Origin: Heracleum sosnowskyi
Lineage: Eukaryota > Streptophyta > Magnoliopsida > Apiales > Apiaceae
Direction of reading: 5' to 3'
DNA length: 64,000 nt
Assembly (NCBI GenBank): GCA_030848705.1
Contig: CM061242.1
Coordinates: forward strand, 129,838,757 to 129,902,756
This document shows, in pieces, positions 11,514 to 23,868 of the stretch. Within the stretch, counting starts at the first letter, position 1; every line of letters starts with the position of its first letter. The notes under the pieces are model-generated. The model saw only the letters and a list, made by a program, of their open reading frames with translations. It was not told the origin of the DNA and made no database searches. Made by a program: the position numbers and the translations under genes.

Positions 11514-12950
11514 ATGGCGATTAGGGTTCTAACTAAACCCAATTCATTCTTCTGCAGCTTAATTGCATCATCTCAAGATTCAATCTTTTTGCTCTCAAAC
11601 TTAAAACCCATTTCATTTTCAACCAAATCAAGTGACCCAATTCATGGTTCTCAGCAATTCTCACAGAAAGGGCATTTACATATATTTCAAAGGTATGGAT
11701 TTCAAGCTTCTCAACTCAATGATTTTCTCAAAAAGAATCATTTTTTATTGAATTACAGCTCTTCTGATATCGAAAAGTCACTGAAAATCTTGTTATCTTT
11801 GAAGTCTTGTCCTAAATTTGTTGCTTCAGTTGTATATAGTTGTCCTACTGTTCTTGAATTTGAGTTTCTTAAGAGATGGAAAATGGGGTTTAAAGAGATT
11901 GGTGTTCTTGGGTTTTCTTCATTGGCTATTAAGAATGTTCTTGAAGTTTGTAGAAAATTTGATTTAGACCCGTGTAATGTTTCTCGTTGGGTGGAAAGTT
12001 TTCGGGGTTTGGGGTTTAGCGATGATACTGTTTGTAAGGTTTTAGAGGTGAATCCTATGGTGATCATGGCAAGTGAGGAGGTGATTTTGGATAAAGTTAG
12101 GTTCTTGGAAAAAATTGGATTGGAGAGGAGGGGTATTGATTGGGTTTTCGGGGAGTTTCCTGCGGTTTTGTCCTATGGAATGGAAAATAGGTTGATACCG
12201 TTAATGAGTGAATTTCAGGATTTGGGTATTAGTCGGGGTGAGGTTAAGAAAGAGATTGTGAGAGATCCGAGAGTTCTTGGGTTGGAAGTAGGAGAACTTT
12301 CTCAGTGTTTGAGGATGCTGAGGAGTTTGAAGTGTCGATTTTCTGTGAAAGAGGAAATTTTTAAGGATGGAATTTTAAGGGCTGGTTACAAAGTGAAACT
12401 GAGGGTGGATTGCTTATGCAAATATGGATTAATACGCAGAGAGGCGTTTGGTATTATTTGGAGGGAACCAAGGGTGATTTTATATGATATGAAGGACATT
12501 GAGAGGAAGATCGATTTTTTGATAAAGGAGATGAAATTCGATGTTCAGTGGCTGCTTGAGGTTCCAGAATATTTGGGAATTAGTTTCGAAAAACAGATTG
12601 TTCCGCGATACAATGTCATTGAGTATTTGAGATCAAAAGGTGGGCTTGGTGATGAGGTGGGACTAAAGTCTCTAATTAAGCTTAGTAGATTAAAGTTTCA
12701 CAATTTATATGTCAAGCCTTATCCTGATTGTGAAAAAATATATGGGAGATGCTCAGAACAGGTCAACCTAAAAATTCAGCATCCTGTAGGAATGTGGAAA
12801 CTTTTTAAACCACAGAAGTATGCACAATCTAAGGAAGATGCAAAAAACATAAGATCTTTCATGGAACCACTAGGACAAGCAGTCTCTTCAAAGTCTAAGC
12901 CCACGTCTATGGAACAAATGCAGCATGGAAGTTTCAGTTCAACTTTTTAA
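11514..12950 (+). CDS. MTERF15: mTERF-family protein, MTERF15-like, mitochondrial
   Basis: An intronless ORF of 478 residues. The first ~45 residues are rich in Ser, Phe and basic residues with no early acidic residue (MAIRVLTKPNSFFCSLIASS), a likely organelle presequence. The body is a run of mTERF repeats. Diagnostic stretches are GFKEIGVLGFSSLAIKNVL, FRGLGFSDDTVCKVLEVNP, KVRFLEKIGLERRGIDWVF, FPAVLSYGMENRLIP and PEYLGISFEKQIVPRYNVIE, each a leucine-rich helix pair with the conserved Pro. The closest family I recall is MTERF15, a mitochondrial factor required for nad2 intron 3 splicing in Arabidopsis. The paralog assignment is from memory of sequence style and is less certain than the family. 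The last 70 residues (KPQKYAQSKEDAKN onward) are hydrophilic and look lineage-specific. No frame defect is seen. The upstream space is very short because a GC-rich repeat ends about 40 bp before the ATG. Confidence 0.85.
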   Translation: MAIRVLTKPNSFFCSLIASSQDSIFLLSNLKPISFSTKSSDPIHGSQQFSQKGHLHIFQRYGFQASQLNDFLKKNHFLLNYSSSDIEKSLKILLSLKSCPKFVASVVYSCPTVLEFEFLKRWKMGFKEIGVLGFSSLAIKNVLEVCRKFDLDPCNVSRWVESFRGLGFSDDTVCKVLEVNPMVIMASEEVILDKVRFLEKIGLERRGIDWVFGEFPAVLSYGMENRLIPLMSEFQDLGISRGEVKKEIVRDPRVLGLEVGELSQCLRMLRSLKCRFSVKEEIFKDGILRAGYKVKLRVDCLCKYGLIRREAFGIIWREPRVILYDMKDIERKIDFLIKEMKFDVQWLLEVPEYLGISFEKQIVPRYNVIEYLRSKGGLGDEVGLKSLIKLSRLKFHNLYVKPYPDCEKIYGRCSEQVNLKIQHPVGMWKLFKPQKYAQSKEDAKNIRSFMEPLGQAVSSKSKPTSMEQMQHGSFSSTF

Positions 12951-13816
12951 TGGTATATCATTTATCCATGTTGTATTCTTTTTTCCCTCAGGATTGTTGC
13001 GTTAATATTTACAGAATGTGCATATATATATTACTTGAAATATGATTTAGAGCTCGATTATTTTTTCACTGATTCAACTATATTACCTCTTATGTTCAAA
13101 AAAAAAACCATATTACCTCTTTTTCCCTATGTTCAAAAAGTTGGTCAAAGTTAATTGTTTTTAAAAAGATTTTAAAGGAAAATTCATGAAATTAAAGTAT
13201 ATAACCGTAAATACCAAATACTAAATATTCTCTTAATTTAATTTTAAACTCATTTTAGGTCAATTAATTTGGAGATTTGAGTAGTATGTAAAGGTAAAAA
13301 TTCTCATTTGGTTGTTATAAATTCCGGTATTTAACTTGCTATTTTCTTATAAATGATTTGTTCTTAAATATAATTTTGATATTGCTGTACATTTTAATCA
13401 ATTAGATTGTCATATTCAACAAACTTCATTGTTTTAGAAGTTGTGGTGAAAACTTAATTTCAATTTGTCAGAATGTATTAACTACTAAATAATGTCTAAT
13501 ACTTAGTTATTAATTACTTTAAATATAAATGTGAAATTATGAATTAATAATATGTTTTTTTTTGTAAAATTTTATGAGAGGTTCCTGGTTTGTTAGTATA
13601 ATTATATATTTGTTTATTAAATTTAAATTCCACAATTAATACTTCGATTTAATTATTCCGATTAATTAATTAATCGCTACAAGGTGCCTTCTCCAACTAA
13701 TTTCGATTCCTGCTTTTTAGAACACAATTTTTCCTCTTAAATCAATATTTAAGTTTCCTTAACTCCGGCTGTAACATTCAACTATAGGCCTACACAAAAA
13801 TTGAACTACTATTAAG

Positions 13817-13853
<37 letters not shown>

Positions 13854-14693
13854 GTTTGACATTGCTTTGTGTAGTAGTTATATCATACTAGCTTATATCC
13901 CGTACACGGTATAATTGTGTATGTTATATTTATAAGTTTATTTTTTTTTTAAAAGTCTATATATGCAAATCTAATACTATGATTTAATTTTATTCTTTCT
14001 TCTTCATAAATAAATATAATGTTTATATGTAATAATGTAAATATTTAAATGTTGGGTAATTGTTTCAATGTTGCCAAAATTTGTTAAATGGAATTCTAGT
14101 TTTTTATATTTCTTGACATATAACATTTTTTTATATTTCTTGACAAACATACCATATTAGATTGCATGCATAACAAAGTGCATTTTTCCAACAAGCATTG
14201 GCGATTTACAATTAATATTGTATATACTTTTATTAATTCCTTTTCAAATATCTTTAGGTTTGATGTTTACTTTTTAGGTTTGTAAGACCTAATGATGACC
14301 ACGCCATATCATCACAACATTAAGTCACTTACCGTATATATATGATGTAAATTACATATGCGCGTAAAGATCAAAATTCACCATTTACATTAACATGGAT
14401 ATGTTTAAAAAAATAATATAATACCTCTGTATTTTCTATATGTTTGAAGGGGAAGATAAATCCAAATCCAATTTTGTGGTAGCACAACTAATGTCCTATA
14501 TATAATTAAAGAGAAACAACATTGTCTGCTGAAGGGGAATCGTATATTGATGGCTCCCCCGATTAATCTTTCATTTCTAGAATAGTCCATTTGATCGGTC
14601 GTATAACCCGGATGGAATTAGATGTGCTGCGTCCACCAATACTTCCTATTTTTTCATTATAAGCGTTCAGTAAAGTAGCACATCCCAGCCCCT
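12951..14693. other. AT-rich intergenic region with microsatellite and a Helitron-like end
   Basis: No gene is visible. There is a short duplicated segment (ATATTACCTCT followed by TATGTTCAAAAA) at 13080-13140, an (AT)n tract at 13820-13850, and a minus-strand Helitron-type terminus (CTAG at 13888-13891). Minus-strand reading of 14480-14590 is open but unconvincing. Confidence 0.4.
13820..13850. repeat. (AT)n microsatellite
   Basis: About 15 uninterrupted AT dinucleotides. Confidence 0.95.
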
Positions 14694-15879
14694 TCAAGCT
14701 ACATTCCGTGAAGAATAGGCATATTTATTTGGCATCAAGGTTGCAATTTCACTCCTGTTTGAAGATCCCTCTGCACAAATGACAAGCAAAAGTTATCTTT
14801 GTATTAAAATTTAAAGTAGTTTCGTTTATGAGAATAATTATCTCATCAACTCTGGTAGCTGGGGGCAATGGTCTTTATCAACCTAAGAATCCATTAGGAG
14901 CTCCGACATTGATGGCAATGTTGTGTTTCTTGGGTGGTCGTAGAGGATTGTGGGCTGCCAACTCTCTGCTCCTTTTTCTGGATGCCTCGATATTTGCCAT
15001 CCAGAACTCATTGCAGGAACTTCTGATATTTCTACAAATACATTATAACTAACAATAAGAAACAAAAAATATCTACAGTGATTTCTTGAATGCATGATCA
15101 TGCTTTTCTTCGGAACTGATAGCATTTATTTGTCTTGAAAAAACAATGAATTGTATATTTATAATGTTGTGTTAGGTAAAGAAATGTTTTAGATTTGAGA
15201 CTCCATGTATAAGCGCACAATCACAGAACAATACAAACCTGAAGGTGACTGCCCACTTGTCCTCGGGTTATTCCCGGTATGTAAAGCAAAGCTATTATGA
15301 GATGATGTACCAAGAACAATCCTTCACCTGAGAACAAGTAACAAGGTATTATCAAAATGATTGATACACACAGTTAAGTTATAGGTCCTAAATTTTATAT
15401 AACGTCTAAACTAGATAACATGCCGAGGTATTAGGTCATCATATAGGGGGGGGGCGATCTTTCACAAATTGTTTAAAAATCTAAGATATTGTTCTCATAT
15501 TCAAAGTACCTTATTTTATCAAAGGTATCATGAATTTATCAAATCTATTGAAAGGAATGAACTAAACTAGGAATCTTTTTTATTTATATGGAGAAAGTAA
15601 CATAATAACATATATAAACTAACCAAATTTAACCTCCCGGTAGAGCTTGAAATCATTATCATCAATTAATTCATTATCGTGTATATCTTTGGAATCCTCG
15701 ATAGAGATTATAAAACCACTCATTATGGTGTAACTTGTGTTACTCTGGCTTACGAGCCGCCGTACCCGGTCAACACGACGTAGGATATGTGTCCGATACT
15801 CTGATTTGAAATCGGAGACTGCTTTTATGCCGAAGAAATTGTAGAGCCAACGAGGTGGTGTTGTTACAGGGAGTAACAA
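14694..15879 (-). pseudogene. Degenerate GARP/MYB-like (SHLQ) transcription factor gene
   Basis: Four minus-strand exons can be drawn: 15879-15624 (MLLPVTTPPRWLYNFFG...), 15327-15239, 15022-14883 and 14770-14694 (stop TGA). Exon 2 ends PGITRGQVGSHLQ, the hallmark end of the GARP/B-motif helix-turn-helix (consensus SHLQKYR), exactly where many GARP genes have an intron. Exons 1 and 2 join in phase, as do exons 3 and 4. The 2/3 junction does not: in the phase-0 frame exon 3 reads KFLQ then stop. The neighbouring frame is open, basic and protein-like (ASRKRSRELAAHNPLRPPKK). Either exon 2 has an unrecognised boundary or a 1-base indel broke the gene. The usual first two helices with their tryptophans are not visible, so the DNA-binding domain is incomplete. 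Hence my pseudogene call, with a live divergent gene as the alternative. Confidence 0.4.
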
Positions 15880-18736
15880 TAAAGAACATGAAAGATAAAG
15901 AACATGGAAGATGAACAGCTGATAGGCAATGAAGAACGAAAGAGGAAAAAGTGTAGTGTGATGTGGTGTGGTGGGGGATTAGGGGGGTTTTAAAGACTGT
16001 GATAATAAAAAAAGAACACAGATTTGAATAATGTATCTAGACTTGCACTCGATCTACATTCATTTTTATTAATTATTATTTTACGTAATATGCCTCACAG
16101 CTGTTTTCCACACCGAAACACAAGTTATATTTTGTAATATATATTATCTTTTATGAAGATTGTATATACAAAAATAACATTAAGTAGTATTTTATATTAT
16201 TATATAATTTTTATGTACTCCATATAACTACATAAATTTTGTACAAATTTTAAAAACTTTCCGGTGCTAATAATTGTAGAAATAACATTATCATAGAATT
16301 TATTTGTGAAATTAGTTAAAAAATATATTTTATCAATATGAAATAAGTTGTATCGTTGTTTTCGTGTCCAAATTTTGGATAGTGTCACTTGTCCCCAAAA
16401 TTTTAAAATATGGAATTACTCGAGCTCCGTACCGAGTCCAAGAAGCAGGGTTAGGGAGGAGTATAGCGACACATGAAGGCGAGAATATATAACGTACTAC
16501 TTCTATATACAAATACAAATACCTTGTTATGATAATCATTGTTGTCATGGTGCTTGACTAGTTGAGTAGTCGGTTTTAGGGGTTGAGGGGGTCACTAATC
16601 GGTCAACTTGTCAACTAGTCGGTCGACTAATGAAATCTGATCAAAATTTGAAATGAAAAAGAAAAATGAAATTTCTAAAATCCTACTTAAAAGAAAAAAC
16701 ATGAGTTTTTCTTTTTCTCGCCTTTTATTCTCCGTTGAATTAAAACTTATGTGTGTGTGTATTTATTAATGTATAAACTGATTAAAACATATGTATATAT
16801 ATATATATATACGTGTGTGTATATATGTTTGTATAGTCTATGTATATATGTATAGTCAACATACATATATCAGAGTAGATGGAATGTGAAAAATATAGAT
16901 GTTTGTTTATAGTTTACATATACTAGAAGATAACTGCGAATGTGTCATTTTTTTTTTTTGAAAATTTGTTTTATTTATAGTATTTTTTATTAATATTATC
17001 AATTATATTATTTTAAATTTTGACTTAATATTGTTTACAATTACATTATTTTTTCATGAAATTAATCACTGAATTTTACAAATATTTTACTCATGAAAAT
17101 ATTATTATTATTATAAAGTTAAATACAAAAACTTTATATGTTATCCCTTTACAGTATAATGAAATCTCAATGAAGTGTTGAGCAGTATCAACTAGAATGT
17201 TAATGGTAAATTATTTTTATTTTAATATCAAAAACAAAATCTTTATAAAATCTAAAACACCAACCTGTGTTTAGATCCGAAAAATTCTTATCCAACTGAA
17301 TTTCTTTATTTTCAGCAACTTCCTATTATATAAAAAATGTAAGAGATTAATAGTTGAATTTTTTGAATAATTATATATATATAATTAAGCAAAAGAAATT
17401 ACGTCACCAAAACATGTGCCGTATATCTTTTTCGACATTTCTCATTATGTTTATTCCGCTGCTCATTAGTTCATAATCTCTTGTTTGATGATATCTTTCT
17501 CTTCTCTTCTAGAAGATCTTTTAACTTCCAATTTTGAAAGTGTATATAGTGGTACTAACAAATCAGCCAAATGTAGTATAAACTATGTATTTTATATATA
17601 TAATTAAAATTTTGTTTATACAACCTGGGATAAGATGTAGAAGATTCCCATCCAATTGAGTTTCTATATTTCTAGAAACAACTTTTTTTTATTATATTGG
17701 AAACGTAAATAAAATCAAATTAATTTTAAAACTGAAACACCAACCTGTACATAGATCCAAAAGATTCCCATCTAATTGAAAGTCTTTATTTTCAGCAACA
17801 ACTTTCTATTATATGAAAACATAAGAGATTATTAGTTGAATTGAAAAATTAAATAAAATTAAACAAAAAAACTTCGTACTGGATTATATAAAATTAAACA
17901 AAAGAATAAATCGAAATATATATATATGAGTTGAAAATTGAAGTAGTAAGGTGTAGTAAATTTATTCTTTCGAAATATATATATATATATATAAGTCGAA
18001 AATTGAAGCAGCAAGGTGTAGTAAATTTATTCTTTCAAAAAAAAAGTTGATATAAATGTTTAAATTTTATGCCTTAAGTGTCTATTGTATGCCACCACAG
18101 ATAATATTGACATATTTATATTAGTGTTATGACAATAACAAAGAAGTGATTAAGAAAGTAACCTTTTATCATGCAGACTTGAATATTAATGATTTAATTG
18201 CTTGTATCTGCAAGACGAAAAGTCAAAAAACTAATAAAATTGTTTGTAAGACGAAAAAATCAAAAATAATAATAGAATTGTTAGAAGATTAGTGAAAGTA
18301 GAGCATTGAACAAAATAAAAATAATTTAAAAACAACAAAAAATTCTATTACGTGAAATATAGGAGTTTAGGATATAATAATTCTAAATAGGAAGAGTTTA
18401 AGTATAACATAATCTATTTTAAATTAGATAATTATATATTTTTTTTAAAACAAAAATAGTGCGAACAAAAAAAGTGTGAACCAAAAAAAGTGCGAACCAA
18501 ATTTGATACAATGTTAAATTAGGGGTGAAACCAAAAAAAAAGGTGCGGACCAAAAAAAATTGCAAACGTACAATGTTAAAAGGGGGTTTCGCTTATTAAT
18601 AAAGGTTATAGATATGTTGTAATAAATATATATATGAGATGTTAGACTTTTGTTGCGAAAAAATCAGATATCTATTCAACTCGATTTACTGACATGACAA
18701 CCATGATGATACTATAAATTTGATATTGTTTGTAAT
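15880..18736. other. Repeat-rich intergenic region
   Basis: No credible gene. A Ser/Thr-free AT-rich tract contains a short TA run (16794-16811), a CTAG-ended Helitron-like terminus at 16924-16927 and a probable matching 5' end (minus strand TCTATAACCTTTATTAATAA) near 18611. It also holds three diverged direct repeats around 17265, 17620 and 17740 (shared words CACCAACCTG, AGATTCCCATC, TTATTTTCAGCAAC) and a tandem duplication at 17908-18036. Confidence 0.4.
17908..18036. repeat. Two-copy tandem repeat, about 65 bp per unit
   Basis: Both units read TCGAAATATATATATATA..AGT(T/C)GAAAATTGAAG, then GGTGTAGTAAATTTATTCTTTC. They differ mostly in the length of the internal TA run. Confidence 0.75.
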
Positions 18737-18744
18737 GATTAAAC

Positions 18745-19423
18745 CATAGATACAAGGAAACGGGAACGTGGCAGCGTTTCGCGACTCAGTCCGTTCGTTC
18801 CCAATCGCGGAACAATCGCGACCTGAAACGTCAGGGGTCGCAACCTGAAACGCTGACAGTGACGACCCATAAGAACACACGTGATTCTTGACTTATAGTT
18901 TCAGATCAAAGAAAGGATGTCTCTGTGGTTGTGTAGAATAGTTTTAATGGTGGTGTTTGAAGAAGGGAAGGTTTGCAGAAGTTAACAAGAAGAAGAAGTA
19001 TATACATGTAGATGGAGATGCACAATATCCAAGGAAAAAAGAGGAGACGTGTTTATTGAAGTGATGTATCTAAACATTTTTTTTCATTCTTTGTTTCGAT
19101 GTCTGTGCCTAATTTAAGAGCTGTTTAAGAGTATCCCAGCTCCACACATTCAAATTGAATACAATTGGTCAACTCAAAATAAATATGAGTTAGTACATAT
19201 ATTTAATTGTCTTTGTCTTTGAATTTCAGTTACTAGTTACACTATTGTTAAATTACATCATAAATTTATAAAAGTATATGACATGTCGTATTTATATGTT
19301 CCGTAGTACCCAACCGTTCCCTCGTACCCTTACGTTCCCTCGTACCGGAAACATTCAAAGCAACCTTCCACGTATCCGAATTCGTATCTCGTTTCGTATC
19401 GAACCGTGTCCTATGTAACTATG
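18745..19423. mobile_element. Non-autonomous hAT transposon, 0.68 kb
   Basis: Ends are CATAGATACAAGGAAACGGG (left) and CATAGTTACATAGGACACGG (right, reverse complement), an imperfect inverted repeat of about 24 bp. A perfect 8-bp target duplication GATTAAAC sits at 18737-18744 and 19424-19431. Both ends carry GC-rich subterminal blocks (18760-18870; CCTCGTACC words at 19310-19420). No transposase is encoded. Confidence 0.88.
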
Positions 19424-19431
19424 GATTAAAC

Positions 19432-21600
19432 TATAAATTTATCATAGTATGTGTGTTACTTACTCCTATATTATTGGTTCTATACATTACTAACTTATAT
19501 CACGTGCGGGTTCCGTCTATTATTATATTATTTATGTTCTAAGTTCATATTAATTATTTATTTATTTAGTTATAATAATTTTTTTTAATTATACTTTTTT
19601 TAGTTCTTCCACTAATATTTTTCATTGTGGTCATGGAAGTCAGATGCATAGTCCCAGGACATTGCTTATGATTTCTGTTAGTCTGTCGATATATGGCTTG
19701 GGCATTTTTTACAGGATTCTTGGTATTTTTTGGAGGTTAAAGATAGTTCGCTATTGGTTTTTGTTTTCAATGTTGATGCCGGGTTTCGAGTTTGGAGCCA
19801 ATCTGGAATCGAGGTCTTCGTAGTGTGCTTTTCTTATGTTGAAGATGTGGTGGCTTTTTATTTGAATTTTTTGGTTACTGTATCTTGGGTTTTCTGATAA
19901 TTCAGAGACTTTGTTTAGTAACAGGTAGCGTCTTGTGTGCTTTTGTTTTCTTGTGTCTCTTGTTTGCATTTGTCTCTCTTATTTAGAAAAATGATGTATC
20001 TTGTTCGGTTGTGTTTTTTCTCTTTGGAGCATGTTCCAAGAGATTTTCTTTCTAGGGAGACGTCCTCCTACGCGTCTGTACACTAGGTTCTTTTTAGTAG
20101 GATTATATTTTATCGGGGTACCGTCACCATTTACCCAAAAAGAATGTTGCATATTTATAAAAGTTTTACAAATCTTATTGTAGATTGTCTTTGCCTTCGG
20201 TTAGTTCTATTTCTGTTTTTAACTTAGATTAAATAGAAGTAGCGTTTATATATTGCTATCCTTTTTTTTTCTCTTTAATCTCTATTTTATTTGTTCTACC
20301 CGCTGAAAACCCTACCACACCGTACGCTAATTCCCTATTGTTATATTATACATTCAAATTTTTAAAACTCATTTTGAATGTTATCTTCAGGGCATGAAGT
20401 GGCTGGGAAAATGCTGCTTAGCCACTGCTTCTACTCTGCTAATCGCTTGTGACTGTATATTTTTTTTTCTCTTTAATCTCTATTTTATTTGTTCTACCCG
20501 CTGAAAACCCTACCACACCGTACGCTAATTCCCTATTGTTATATTATACATTCAATTTTTTAAAACTCATTTTGAATGTTATCTTCAGGGCATGAAGTGG
20601 CTGGGAAATTGCAGCTTAGCCACTGCTTCTACTCTGCTAATCGCTTGTGACTTTATATTGCAAGCGTGATTTTTTTTAGCATGCTAACAATGATGATCAC
20701 ACAGCATGTAAGTTAAAGACACAGAGGTATAAATATCCAGTGCTAATGGAAGCATAATGTATATTTTTTGGTTCAGTGCTAAGATTGCAAGCTGCTCAAA
20801 TTAATCTGACTCATCTGTAGGCTTTTTGGTATAATGAAGGTAGCAAGCAAGCAGAAAAGAACGGATTATTCTTTGGGGGAGGGCATCCTTATTTAGAGGA
20901 TTACAGAGGACTGTGTGCGGTTGTTTTTTCTAGGCTGTATGATTCAAGCTTGCAGTTAGAGATGTTAGTAAGTATTGCCATCAACATAAGAAGAATGTGG
21001 CAGCCTGTTTGAGACGTTTGGTTTGATGTAGTCATCTCAGAAGTTAATTCGTGTAGTTCTGCTTCATCGATTATGTATTTCCTTTCCTGTAGGCAACCTT
21101 AGCATTGGTCTTACTCTGTATGCAGTTATAGAACAATTGCCGTGTTAAAATGATCAGGGAGCTAATAGAGCAATTCCTCGTTTAGGCTACTCGGTTCAGA
21201 TATGCTTTTTCTGCTCCTTGTTGATTCATATTTGTGCTATAGTACAAATATACAATCACAAAGTAAATTTCAGAGATAATACCATTGAATAAACCTCTAA
21301 ATGTAATTGACTAATCTATGATCTATCCCTTAATGTGGATGAAGTAAATGTATACAAATAAATAAAACAACTGAAACTTTCACAAGAAATTTAACAACTC
21401 GCTAATATAATAACAAAGATCTTAAATACCCTATGTCATTCCTACCTTTTTCAAAATGACAAATAGTGCCGAAGCACAACTTATAATACAATTGAGCAAG
21501 AGTCATAAGTCATTTAGTTAGTGTATGCAAGGATACCAAAACATAAGTTATAACGGCAAATTGCCATATGAAAAGAGCCACAGCTGTATCTAGCAGCAGC
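19432..21600. other. Intergenic region with a tandem duplication
   Basis: No gene supported. A 198-bp direct duplication (20262-20657) is the main structure. Sequence around 19620-20180 has balanced composition and fragmented reading frames and could be an old element, but no domain is recognisable. Confidence 0.35.
20262..20657. repeat. 198-bp tandem duplication
   Basis: Copy 1 (20262-20459) and copy 2 (20460-20657) are almost identical, from the poly-T/CTCTTTAATC start to ATCGCTTGTGACT(G/T)TATAT. I see only a handful of differences (for example AAAATGCTGC against AAATTGCAGC). The copies are head to tail with no spacer, which points to a recent duplication. Confidence 0.92.
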
Positions 21601-22699
21601 TCAATATATGGCTGTGCAGCAGTTTTTCGAGTTTTCAGTTTTTGGTCCTAGTAATTGTCTCTTGACCAGTGCACTGTAAATACCATTCTTGTCGAGGAGC
21701 TCTTCATGTGTTTCACTCTCGACAATCTGACCATCAGAAACAACTGCGACGATGTTTGCAGTTTTAACTGTCGAAAGTCTGTGTGCAATGACTAGGACAG
21801 TCCTGCCTTTCACGAGGGAATCCATGACATCCTAGTATATATATTACAAAATCATGTGAAGAGTCTTTAGACATGTGATGGAGTAAAAAGTAAGTTGTGT
21901 GGTTGAGCTTGTGCATTTCTATAGATAAGTGTTACTCGCACCTGAATTAGGCTCCTTCGCATTTCTGGTACATTTATGTATCATAAATACAAAAATGGTA
22001 CATTAACTTTCAATTTTTCACTTCTGGTACATGGCGCCACCTCGTACTTCCCAACGAGCCCAGAATTGAGAAAAAATATTAAACGTAACTATGTAAAATT
22101 TTGGTCCAAAAATGATAACTACACAAAATTATAATTTTTGTAGGTAGTTTTAGGGGTATAAAAAACATTCTTGCACGGGATAATTCTTATTTTTCTATGT
22201 TTCGAATTAAACATCGAACTTTGTACTTATATACGAGCCAAAATTATGAAAAAATTATTATGTAGAATACTGATATTTTGAGGTTCGAAAATGACTAAAA
22301 CAAAACTTTATCACAAACACATTTAGTAAAAATGCAAACATAAACTCTAAACATAAGCATAAAATACTGTGAATTCACCACTCAAGATCTGAAAACATGA
22401 TAATAATGCAAGCTTTATGTTATTGTTGACACTGTTGACATGACTACACCACTTTTACATTTTCAGAGCAATAATAATATTAACAGTTGTATTATGATAA
22501 CATGACAGTTGAAAGCTTCATTTTTATTTTGACGTGACTAGACATCTTTTTCATATACATTTGAGATAAATTATTTCTGAAAAAGATGACAATTAATACA
22601 AAGCTTGAATTTTCTAGAAAAGATGAGTGGTTATTTTAGAAATACACGACAACTCCACTTTCCAGTAGGTTATATACTTGACGCTTATAGCTTCATTCA

Positions 22700-23110
22700 G
22701 TGCCTATTCCCTGGTTTGGAATACAAAAAATGGGTGAGTACGAGTGTCGTGTTTGGTTGCTTGTTGAAAGAGATGACGATTACCGTAGGTTAAAACGAAG
22801 CGATCCAAAAGAGTATTTTGTAGGCGTTCGTCGAGAATGGGCCTATAGGCGTGACGAATCCGAACGATTGAGAAATGACCTCATTCGTATTGGTGCAATG
22901 GTTCCCACTCGTGATTCTCTTATCATGTATCCTGATCCTGGGGAATGTAGAAATTGGAATAAGTATAGGAAAAGAGTGATTGGTGTTGTGTCACAGATAC
23001 GATTTGAAAATAATCTAATATTGGTGCGTAGAGGTCGTCAGTATATGTATCAACTTGCCATAGATTCTGTTCGTGCTATGGGCAGAGAGCTCACAGAACG
23101 CGAGCAATGA
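22700..23110 (+). pseudogene. MULE-encoded ORF fragment, N-terminal part
   Basis: 136 codons inside the MULE. The first Met at 22700 is arbitrary; the protein-like part begins around GEYECRVWLLVERDDDYRRL. It is rich in Arg and acidic residues and ends RAMGRELTEREQ, overlapping by four bases (ATGA) the next frame, which carries the transposase C-terminus. I do not recognise its domain. It may be an N-terminal region brought next to the C-terminus by an internal deletion, since no DDE catalytic region lies between them. Confidence 0.5.
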
Positions 23111-23652
23111 TGGAGTATATCTTCTACAAGACTGTGAGAATTGTGAATACACAGCGAAACCAAGCCGTCGATGCTATGCAACGGGGTCAAGAATTATGTC
23201 AAAAGATAGAAGATATGATAAGCAAATATACACACACCCAGAATGTTGACATGAGTAAACAAATCTGCACTTGTGGAAAATGGATTTGCCACCATTTGCC
23301 TTGTTCTCATGTATTGGCTGGTTGTTTAGCAGAGAATCTTGATTGGAAAAAATGGATTCAACCTTACCACTACACGTCCAAATTGCATAAGTTATGGGAG
23401 CCTATGATATTTCCATTGGAACCTACAGAGTCTTAGAACTACGTCTTACCGGTGCAGTGGCAGAGGTATGGTAAGTTGGTACCCGATGAAGCCTGCAAAA
23501 AGATAAAGAAAAAACGTGGCAACAAGGGAGAATCTGTAAGAATTCGTACTGAGATGGACCAGTCGCGTTCGGGGATAACATGTTGCCGCTGTAAGCAAGA
23601 AGGACATACGAAACGGAGCAAACTTTGCCCACAGCATCCCAATAGGGTTTGA
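23107..23652 (+). pseudogene. MULE transposase C-terminus: SWIM and zinc-knuckle region
   Basis: A continuous frame with one in-frame TAG at 23434-23436. KTVRIVNTQRNQAVDAMQRG is a typical post-DDE helix. It is followed by a SWIM zinc finger (CTCGKWICHHLPCSHVLAGC, pattern CxC...CxH) and PYHYTSKLHKLWEPM, a usual MULE end. After the stop the same frame gives a CCHC-like knuckle, CCRCKQEGHTKRSKLC. Compared with full MULE transposases, the FLYWCH-type and catalytic DDE parts are missing, so the element depends on a relative. Confidence 0.85.
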
Positions 23653-23868
23653 CGTTGCTACATGTACTTTGCATTTTCTCTTATGAATTTGTATTATTTA
23701 TTTTGTGTGATTTAATTTCATACATGTACTTCTTTTATGTTATTTTCATTTGCATTCATGTGCTTTTAATATCAGTTCAATTTGTACTTCCCAAGTGTTT
23801 AAAAACAATGAAAAACTAGTCATAAATTGAACTATTATTCATACTTCAAATAAAAAAAGTACAATAGT

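Noticed and set aside
14405..14590. Extra last exon for the GARP-like gene
   Set aside because: Another exon (14770-14694) joins in phase and ends at a stop, and this frame shows no GARP-like residues.
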